From: Ignavibacteriota bacterium
GTDB taxonomy: Bacteria > Bacteroidota > Ignavibacteria > UBA10030 > UBA6906
Direction of reading: 5' to 3'
DNA length: 47,989 nt
Assembly: GCA_003157485.1 (NCBI GenBank)
Contig: PMJQ01000202.1
Span: 348 to 48,336 of the forward strand
Within the stretch, counting starts at the first letter, position 1, and every line of letters starts with the position of its first letter. The notes under the pieces are model-generated. The model searched no databases and was not told the DNA's origin. It saw only the letters and a list, made by a program, of their open reading frames with translations. Both the position numbers and the translations under genes were made by a program. Below are positions 35,348 through 41,489 of the stretch, piece after piece.

Positions 35348-37041
35348 GACAGCTCCAGGCGTTTACGTTCCACGAAGAGGGAGTGCCAGAGGACGAGGTT
35401 CACCATTATCGAAAGCTGCACGACGTCCCCCCAATCCCTGTACCGCCACGGCCCGGCATCGATCCTCGCGCTGTACCGCGAGGCCATCTCCTTCCCGTTC
35501 CAGTACGGGTTGTCGAGCCAGAACGGGTGGCGGACCAGACTCCCGACGACGCCCGACATGGGCCCATTGAACCATTCGATGAGGGGGGCATTGAAACCGA
35601 TCTTCGAGCGTCTGCTGCGTATCTCGTCGGGGAGTATCCCCCGGAGCGCGTCCCTCAGGACACGCTTCGTATATCCCCCTCCGATCCTCGAGGAGGCGGG
35701 GAGGGCGAGCGAGAACGTGACAAGCCTCCAATCGAGCATCGGCATCCGCACCTCGACCCCATGCGCCATTGAACACCTGTCGTAATTCCTGAGTATGGAA
35801 GGGAGCATCGTCCTGTGGACGTCCTCATAGAGCCGCCGGCCGATGTCGCGGAGAGGAACGTCGAGATATCCCGCGTATCCCCCCAGCAGTTCGTCGGCGC
35901 CGTGCCCGTCGATTGAAACGAGGACGTTCTCCCTTCTCATCTCCCTGTATGTCGCCCAGACCGGCGAGGAGAGGACCCCGTGCACGTATTCGACGGCCCA
36001 GACCGCGTCCTGCAGCGTCCTCACCGCCTCCTCGGGATCGAACGCCCTGTAGCGGACATCGGCGCCAGACTCCCGGGCGGCGATCTCCGCGTAGTGCTTC
36101 TCATCGAGACCACTTCCGGGGAAGAGCGCGACGAACGCTTTCTGCCAGTCGGACGGGCACCGCCGGAGGTCCGTCCCCGCATCAGCGTGAAGCCGGGCCA
36201 TGGCACACGCAACCGCGCTCGAGTCGACACCGCCGCTGAGCGAAGTCCCCACGGGGACGTCGCTTCGCATTCTGATGCGGACCGCGTCGAGGAAAAGCCA
36301 GCGGAACTGTTCCACCTGGTCCTCGTAGCGGCCGGGGACCTCCGGGAAATGATCGCTTGACTCCCACCACCTGACCGGCACGGCACGCCCGTCCTCCCCC
36401 ACGGTCATGCAGTGCCCCGACGGGAGCGAGCGGATCCCTGCGATCATCGTCTCGTCGGTCGTCCCTTCCCACGGCTCAGAGGACTTCATGATCCCGTGGA
36501 CGAGCGGCTCGTTCATCACGATTGTACAATCGTTCAGCCGGGTGAATGCTTTCAGTTCGGAGGCAAATGCCAGGCGTCCGTTCTGATGATAATACAGGGG
36601 CTTGACGCCGAACCGGTCCCGCGCGAGAAAAAGCTCCTTCCGCGCGGAGTCCCAGAGCGCGAACGCCCACATGCCGTTGAGTTTTTCCAGGCACGCTTTC
36701 CCCCACTCGGCGTACGACGCCAGGACGACCTCCGTATCGGTCTGAGTCCTGAACCGGTGCCCCCGCCGCTCCAGATCGGCCCGTATCTCGAGGAAATTGT
36801 ATACCTCACCGTTGAACGTGATCCTGAAAAGGCTCCCCGCAGGGGACACGTATTCCATCGGATTCGCCCCGGCATCAGACAGGTCGAGTATCGCCAGACG
36901 GCGATGCCCCAGCCCGACGGTTCCGTCGATATGCACGCGGCCCCCGTCCGGCCCGCGGTGGGAGAGCGCGTCCGTGAACCGGACGAGCTCATCCCGGTCG
37001 CTCACGCCGCGCCGGTCAACGATCCCCGCAATGCCGCACAT
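35344..37041 (-). CDS. asparagine-synthetase-like amidotransferase (first)
   Basis: A 565-residue class II glutamine amidotransferase plus ATP-dependent synthetase. The mature N-terminal Cys2 (MCGIAGIVDRRG), the SHRGPDGG and GHRRLAILDLS stretches and the NGEVYN motif are present, so glutaminase should work. The synthetase domain has the PP-loop SLSGGVDSSAVA and VSIDGHGADELLGGYAG. Members next to glycosyltransferases amidate sugars or sugar acids, or act on surface glycan precursors, rather than making asparagine. It follows the second homologue by 60 bases and overlaps the fusion gene by 4 bases. The ATG has AAGGAACGCGG before it. The two copies differ clearly in sequence, so they probably have different substrates. 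Confidence 0.92.
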   Translation of the reverse strand: MCGIAGIVDRRGVSDRDELVRFTDALSHRGPDGGRVHIDGTVGLGHRRLAILDLSDAGANPMEYVSPAGSLFRITFNGEVYNFLEIRADLERRGHRFRTQTDTEVVLASYAEWGKACLEKLNGMWAFALWDSARKELFLARDRFGVKPLYYHQNGRLAFASELKAFTRLNDCTIVMNEPLVHGIMKSSEPWEGTTDETMIAGIRSLPSGHCMTVGEDGRAVPVRWWESSDHFPEVPGRYEDQVEQFRWLFLDAVRIRMRSDVPVGTSLSGGVDSSAVACAMARLHADAGTDLRRCPSDWQKAFVALFPGSGLDEKHYAEIAARESGADVRYRAFDPEEAVRTLQDAVWAVEYVHGVLSSPVWATYREMRRENVLVSIDGHGADELLGGYAGYLDVPLRDIGRRLYEDVHRTMLPSILRNYDRCSMAHGVEVRMPMLDWRLVTFSLALPASSRIGGGYTKRVLRDALRGILPDEIRSRRSKIGFNAPLIEWFNGPMSGVVGSLVRHPFWLDNPYWNGKEMASRYSARIDAGPWRYRDWGDVVQLSIMVNLVLWHSLFVERKRLELS

Positions 37042-37101
37042 CCGCGTTCCTTTCGATTGAACAATGGCCCCCCATTCCGGGGAAGCCGATGGGCCGGCCG
37101 G

Positions 37102-38979
37102 TCATGCGAGAAACGTCCTCAGCCACCATTCGAAGCTCAGGAGAGACCAGATCAGGAGCCGCCGGTTCTGCTTCCCCTCCAGGTGCTCATCCACAAGCGC
37201 GCAGACGGCCTCGCGGTCAAGATAGTCGAAGAGCCGCGCCCTGGGGCTCATGATCTCCCGTCGGACGTAGTCCATGCTCTCACCCTTGAACCAGCTCGCA
37301 TCGGGAGCGGAGAACCCCTGTTTTTCCGCGACCGCGACTTCAGGGGGGATGTACCGGGACATCACATTTCTCAGGAGCACTTTCCCGTCGGATGTCCTCT
37401 GAAAATATTTCGAGCGCTTGGCACCAGGTTCGTTTTCGTTCAGCCGCACGACCTCCCCAAGGTTTGCCAGCTTCAGGCGGACCGGGAGCTTCATCGCGAA
37501 CTCGACAAGATCGTTGTCAAGAAAGGGAACGCGAGTCTCCACACCGTGCGCCATGCTCAGCTTGTCCTCCACGGTGAGGAGGCCGTGAAGAAACGTCTTC
37601 GCCTCGAAATAGAGCGAGTGATTTATGTAGTCCTCGGGGCGGGTCAGCGTCGGCGCATAGCTGTCGAACACGTCGCGGAAGATGTCCCGCGTCCATACGC
37701 CGGCAACGTCGGCGCGTATCGGACTGAACACCTGCCGGACGACCCTGTTCGGAATGAGCCGCTGCCAGTAGAGGTAGTACTTGTCCACGTATTCTTCGAA
37801 CCCTGCATTGACGACCGCGCGGTAATAGCGCCAAGGATATCCGCCGAACAGTTCGTCCCCCCCTTCGCCCGATAGGACAACCTTGACGAATTTTCCGGCG
37901 AGCTGCGACGCGTAAAAGTTGGGATAGCTCTGACCGACCCTGGGCTCCTCGATGTGCAAAGCGACGCGCGGGAACACCCGCTCCATGTCGCCGGCCTTCA
38001 GAACCATCTCGTAGTGCTCGGTCTTGAAGCGGTAAGACATGATCTCGGCCTTGGATCGCTCGTCAAATGCGAGTTCCATCCCGGAGGCCGAATGAAGGTC
38101 GAATCCGCAGGTGAAGCTTTTCAGGTACGGGAGATGCGTCGCAGCGATGGCGGTCAGCGTCCCGGAATCCATCCCGCCGCTCAGGTACGCGCCGACGTCC
38201 ACGTCGCTCACGAGCTGGCGACTCACGGCCTGCTTCATGAGCCTGTCGAGCTCTTCGGCATACTCTTCGTCGCTACGGGGGGAGGCGGGCTCTTCAAACC
38301 GGTAGTCCCAGTACCGCCGGGGGACGGGTTCCGACGCCGCCCCCAGAGGAATGCGGAGAAACGTCCCCGCCGGAAGGAGGTGGACGCCTGCGAAGAGGGT
38401 CCTGTCGCTGAAAAAATTCTGAAACGTGAAATACTCAAGGAGCGCGGGCCTGTCAAGCCCCACGCGGAATGCCGGGTGCGGGATGAGGGCCTTGACTTCG
38501 GACCCGAACAGGAGCGTGTTCCCGCACAGAGCATAGTAGAGAGGTTTGACCCCGTAGCGGTCGCGTGCAAGGAACAGCTCCTGGCGCGTCCTGTCCCAGA
38601 TCGCGAACGCAAACATGCCGTTGAATCTCTCCAGGGCCTTTTCCCCCCACCGGGCGCAGGCATGGAGGACGACCTCGGTATCGGTCCTCGAATGGAACCG
38701 GGCGCCCAGGGATTCGAGCTCCAGCCGGAGCTCCTGGAAGTTGTACACCTCGCCGTTGTAGCTTATGATGAACTGGCGGTCCGGCGTCATCATCGGCTGG
38801 TGGCCGGCGGGAGAAAGATCGATGATGGAAAGCCGGCGGTGGCCGAGCCCGACGAAGCCATCCGTGTAAAATCCCTCGCCGTCCGGCCCGCGGTGCGCGA
38901 TGGCGTCGGTCATCCGCCGGAGTATGACGGGGGAAACCGGCTCACCGTTCAGATTGAAAATGCCCGCAATTCCGCACAT
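37102..38979 (-). CDS. asparagine-synthetase-like amidotransferase (second)
   Basis: A 625-residue homologue with the same layout: catalytic Cys2 in MCGIAGIFNLNG, AHRGPDGEGF, GHRRLSIIDLSPAGHQPM, NGEVYN, then a PP-loop YLSGGMDSGTL and LSGEGGDELFGGYPWRYY. It is longer than the first copy by a C-terminal region and resembles the AsnB family of exopolysaccharide loci. It should transfer ammonia from glutamine to an acidic sugar or amino acid. It is preceded, within 17 bases, by the remains of a wbpD gene and then by a complete WbpB-type dehydrogenase, so the expected substrate would be a uronic-acid-type sugar of the glycan. The ribosome site is weak (GGACCTCC). Confidence 0.91.
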   Translation of the reverse strand: MCGIAGIFNLNGEPVSPVILRRMTDAIAHRGPDGEGFYTDGFVGLGHRRLSIIDLSPAGHQPMMTPDRQFIISYNGEVYNFQELRLELESLGARFHSRTDTEVVLHACARWGEKALERFNGMFAFAIWDRTRQELFLARDRYGVKPLYYALCGNTLLFGSEVKALIPHPAFRVGLDRPALLEYFTFQNFFSDRTLFAGVHLLPAGTFLRIPLGAASEPVPRRYWDYRFEEPASPRSDEEYAEELDRLMKQAVSRQLVSDVDVGAYLSGGMDSGTLTAIAATHLPYLKSFTCGFDLHSASGMELAFDERSKAEIMSYRFKTEHYEMVLKAGDMERVFPRVALHIEEPRVGQSYPNFYASQLAGKFVKVVLSGEGGDELFGGYPWRYYRAVVNAGFEEYVDKYYLYWQRLIPNRVVRQVFSPIRADVAGVWTRDIFRDVFDSYAPTLTRPEDYINHSLYFEAKTFLHGLLTVEDKLSMAHGVETRVPFLDNDLVEFAMKLPVRLKLANLGEVVRLNENEPGAKRSKYFQRTSDGKVLLRNVMSRYIPPEVAVAEKQGFSAPDASWFKGESMDYVRREIMSPRARLFDYLDREAVCALVDEHLEGKQNRRLLIWSLLSFEWWLRTFLA

Positions 38980-38995
38980 GGAGGTCCGTTTGTTT

Positions 38996-39115
38996 TCAGA
39001 CTATTGCGCTGACGGCGCTGTTCCGCAGCCTGTACTTCTTCCCGCTTTTTTCACACACGTCCGTCCCGTCGGACCCGAACACGAGCTTCCTCCCCGGTTC
39101 GCTCACCCGGCCGAC
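38996..39115 (-). pseudogene. 3' remnant of a WbpD-type acetyltransferase gene
   Basis: Directly after the wbpB stop codon (39116-39118) the same frame continues as V-G-R, then VSEPGRKLVFGSDGTDVCEK, SGKKYRLRNSAVSAIV and a stop. This matches the C-terminal tail of many WbpD/WlbB-type UDP-sugar N-acetyltransferases, which read G-W-M-S-E-x-G-x-x-L-x-F, D-x-x-G, C-P-E-S-G-x-K-Y-x-L. Here G-W has become G-R. The left-handed beta-helix acetyltransferase body is absent. wbpD normally follows wbpB, so a deletion removed most of it, leaving about 39 codons. A misassembly could look the same. A GTG at 39106 could in principle start a 36-residue peptide, but I see no ribosome site. Confidence 0.68.
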
Positions 39116-40099
39116 TCACGCCTGAAGCAGCTCATACCGACGCAGCCTCCCGCAGGTTCTCCCGATGAGGGGATGAACATGGTCCGTTTCGCCGCTCACG
39201 CGCGCATTCCTGATATCGTACACGAGCTGGATGGAGGGGCGCGCATCGTCGATGCCGAATCCCCGCCCGGCAAGGATCTCCGCGTACACCTTCGTATGCA
39301 GATCGGCGAACCCATCGGTGAATTCCAGATCCTCCCCATCGATCGTGATGGAGCGGTACGTCGTCTTTCCGCCCGTCAGATCCGCGGGAGGAAGGTCGTT
39401 CATGTCCGTCGAGAGGAACCACCGCACATTCGCCTTCTGCAGCTCGAGAAACCCGGACATCCGGCCGGGCTCCACGCTGTGCACGATGCTGTACCCCGCA
39501 CCGCCGAAGAGCCAGAGGAGGAGGTCGAAGAGATGGATCCCGATATTCGTTGCGAGCCCGCCCGAGCGCTCCGCGTCCCCTTTCCATGAGTAGTGGTACC
39601 AGGGCCCGCGCCCGGTAACGTACGTCAGGCACACCTCGCGGCGTCGCCCCCGGGGGGCGGCGTCGATGGACCGCTTCAACTCCTGAATCGCCGGGTGGAT
39701 GCGGAGCTGGAGGACCGTGCTGACCTTTCCCCCGGTCTCGCTTTCCATCTCCTGCAATGCGTCGAGGTTCCACGGCTTCAGGACAAGCGGCTTTTCGCAT
39801 ATCGCGTGCGCGCCCGTGCGGAGCGCGAACCGTATGTGAGCGTCGTGAAGATGGTTCGGCGTGCAGATCGACATGTAGTGAATCCTCCGCTCCTCCGGAC
39901 CCCGGCGGAGCTTCTCCACATGCCTGTCAAATCTCTCGAACTCGGTGAAAAAGCTCGCATCAGGGAAGAACCGGTCGAGAATCCCCACGGAATCATGGGG
40001 ATCCACGGCCGCTTCGAGCCTGTTCCCCGTATCCCGGATCGCCTGAAGGTGCCGCGGAGCGATGTACCCCGCAACACCGGACAGGGCAAAATTTTTCAT
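39116..40099 (-). CDS. wbpB: WbpB/WlbA-type UDP-sugar 3-dehydrogenase (Gfo/Idh/MocA family)
   Basis: Start at the ATG at 40099 (GAGG six bases upstream); 327 residues. The N-terminal Rossmann segment ALSGVAGYIAPRHLQAIRDT is the signature of the WbpB/WlbA group, as are FFPDASFFTEFERFDRH and the catalytic Glu-Lys-Pro (102-104) in AHAICEKPLVL. The end carries NIGIHLFDLLLWLFGG. These enzymes oxidise the C3 hydroxyl of UDP-GlcNAc-uronic acid as the first of three steps (WbpB, WbpE, WbpD) to a 2,3-diamino uronic acid used in O-antigen and glycoprotein sugars. No wbpE is in the window, and wbpD is only a remnant, so the route is incomplete here. A sigma-54 promoter precedes the gene. Confidence 0.91.
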   Translation of the reverse strand: MKNFALSGVAGYIAPRHLQAIRDTGNRLEAAVDPHDSVGILDRFFPDASFFTEFERFDRHVEKLRRGPEERRIHYMSICTPNHLHDAHIRFALRTGAHAICEKPLVLKPWNLDALQEMESETGGKVSTVLQLRIHPAIQELKRSIDAAPRGRRREVCLTYVTGRGPWYHYSWKGDAERSGGLATNIGIHLFDLLLWLFGGAGYSIVHSVEPGRMSGFLELQKANVRWFLSTDMNDLPPADLTGGKTTYRSITIDGEDLEFTDGFADLHTKVYAEILAGRGFGIDDARPSIQLVYDIRNARVSGETDHVHPLIGRTCGRLRRYELLQA

Positions 40100-40147
40100 G
40101 AGGGGCCTCGAGGTCAAGTTGTGGAGTGTGCACGTGGCTTATGGAAG

Positions 40148-40163
40148 GGCAAACCTCATACCA
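40148..40163 (-). promoter_or_regulatory. sigma-54 promoter of the glycan island
   Basis: TGGTATGAGGTTTGCC on the minus strand has TGG and TTGC at the exact sigma-54 spacing (TGGCACG-N4-TTGCW; mismatches at C4 and C6). It lies 49 bases upstream of the wbpB ATG. The six genes downstream follow with gaps under 140 bases, so it may drive the whole 13-kb island. Confidence 0.7.
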
Positions 40164-40195
40164 AGAGGGGTGACCGGTGAAACTAACGCCCTGAA

Positions 40196-40206
40196 CGCGT
40201 TTCGCG
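40196..40206. promoter_or_regulatory. GC-rich palindrome upstream of the sigma-54 promoter
   Basis: CGCG-TTT-CGCG, extended on one side as GCGCGAAACGCGTT on the minus strand, lies 33-43 bases upstream of the -24 element. A similar GCGCGAA palindrome precedes the tylF-like gene's promoter (41356-41370). It may be an activator-binding site, although it is close for a sigma-54 enhancer. Confidence 0.3.
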
Positions 40207-40287
40207 CGGGATTGGGATGATCAGCCGTTAACGGGGAAATAAGGACCCGGCCTCGCGGAGGAGTGCTGGCTGATATTGGACAGATGG

Positions 40288-41247
40288 TTAACGCTTCGTT
40301 ACGAAGCACTGCCCGCTCGGCAGATAAAAAGGGCGCTCCGGCGTGTCGCGAAAGAACTCGTCCACGGCGAGCTTTGCTCCCGGGCACGTCTCGTACCCGT
40401 AGTCGTCGAATACCATCTTTCCCCCCGGCATCATGCGCGGATAGAAGAAGCGACAGCAGTCGAGGACGGAGCGGTAAATATCGACGTCGATGTGCGCGAG
40501 ACTAAAGACGCTCTCTTCGATGGGGGGAGACGTCGCGGGGAAATAGCCAGGATAGAAAAACACGTTTTCGCACCCCGCAAGGTTTTTTTGCACCGATGCG
40601 AGGGACGTATCGCTGAAGTCTCCCTGGCGGTGAGCGTCTTTCGAGGGGTCAGTCGAGGGCATCCCCTCAAACGTATCGAAGAGGTGTATCTTCTTGCCGC
40701 TTCCTTCACACGCCTTGGCAAGGAGACGCGCGGTTCCACCCCTGTACACTCCGATTTCAGCCATTTCCCCCTCAGACTGAAGGGCCTCGAGCGCAAACTG
40801 ATACAGCATGTAGCATCTCGTCCTGTCCACCAGCGAGTACGTGATCTCCCGCATGATCCCGACAAACCGCTCGTCCGTGTCCCAGAGCGGCATGGGTCGT
40901 ATCACTCTCACCTGGAGGGGGGGACCGCCCCCCTGTATGGCTCCCGGGTTCCCTTCCGAGGCAATGCGTGCGAGCCCGCGGGAGGCGGGCATATTTGAAT
41001 GGTCGAGCGTGATGACTCTCCTGAAGAATATCGCTGCAGTTGCATCGTCATGAACGAGGAGGCAGAGCTCGCCCAAGCCGACAAGGACGTCGATGTTGTT
41101 CGGATCTGCGGCAAGAAGCCTCCTGTAGATAGGCACCGCTTCGTCATAACGGCCGGCGCTCACACAGGCAAGGGCTGCGGCCAGTGAGTCAGCCGGGGGG
41201 GCGGCCGGAGAATCGGCCAGTATCTCAGAAGGCGAATAGAGTTCCAT
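40288..41247 (-). CDS. TPR-TylF/MycF-type O-methyltransferase
   Basis: A 319-residue protein. The first 90 residues are TPR-like (LAAALACVSAGRYDEAVPIY, VLVGLGELCLLVHDDATAAI). The rest is a TylF/MycF-like macrocin O-methyltransferase domain: YMLYQFALEALQSEGEMAEI followed by GVYRGGTARLLAKA (SAM site), HLFDTFEGMPSTDPS, AHIDVDIYRSVLDC with the metal-binding Asp pair, and GGKMVFDDYG. TylF-type enzymes methylate sugar hydroxyls of glycosylated products with a divalent metal. The N-terminal TPR is unusual and suggests a protein acceptor; compare the TPRs of the island's transferases. It has its own sigma-54 promoter and stands one gene before the island. Confidence 0.9.
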   Translation of the reverse strand: MELYSPSEILADSPAAPPADSLAAALACVSAGRYDEAVPIYRRLLAADPNNIDVLVGLGELCLLVHDDATAAIFFRRVITLDHSNMPASRGLARIASEGNPGAIQGGGPPLQVRVIRPMPLWDTDERFVGIMREITYSLVDRTRCYMLYQFALEALQSEGEMAEIGVYRGGTARLLAKACEGSGKKIHLFDTFEGMPSTDPSKDAHRQGDFSDTSLASVQKNLAGCENVFFYPGYFPATSPPIEESVFSLAHIDVDIYRSVLDCCRFFYPRMMPGGKMVFDDYGYETCPGAKLAVDEFFRDTPERPFYLPSGQCFVTKR

Positions 41248-41289
41248 GGTCTTCCGCAGGGAGGGATGAAAGACATTTGCAAACAGGAG

Positions 41290-41305
41290 TGCAAAGGATG
41301 TACCA
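41290..41305 (-). promoter_or_regulatory. sigma-54 promoter of the TPR-methyltransferase gene
   Basis: TGGTACATCCTTTGCA on the minus strand matches TGGCACG-N4-TTGCW except at two less-conserved positions. It starts 43 bases upstream of the ATG at 41247, leaving a leader of about 30 bases. Confidence 0.72.
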
Positions 41306-41338
41306 AAGGGGGATCAGAGAGGAGGATCGGCGACGGAC

Positions 41339-41370
41339 GAGCGGCAGGCCGCTCAGCGCGAATTTCGCGC
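41339..41370. promoter_or_regulatory. two adjacent palindromes upstream of the sigma-54 promoter
   Basis: GAGCGGC-AG-GCCGCTC (41339-41354) and GCGCGAA-T-TTCGCGC (41356-41370) are both perfect inverted repeats, 34-65 bases upstream of the -24 element. Two palindromes side by side look like paired binding sites for an activator. The second shares GCGCGAA with the site at 40196. Confidence 0.4.
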
Positions 41371-41441
41371 GCCCGGAGGAGCGCCTTCGGTATCACAACC
41401 GGAGGGAGTGGCGGGTAGTAACCAGGTGGCGGAAATCGGGA

Positions 41442-41467
41442 GCCCCCGGACTCGAGAGTCCGGAGGC
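41442..41467 (-). terminator. hairpin downstream of the large sensor kinase
   Basis: CCGGACTC-GA-GAGTCCGG with extra pairing GCC/GGC outside forms a strong stem 23 bases past the kinase stop. There is no T-tract on the minus strand, so it is a partial terminator or a stability element. Confidence 0.5.
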
Positions 41468-41489
41468 AATGGAGGAGGAATTGATTACA

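Noticed and set aside
38996-39106. 36-residue peptide from the GTG at 39106 as an independent gene
   Set aside because: No ribosome site, and the sequence matches only a WbpD tail, so a decayed gene is the simpler reading.
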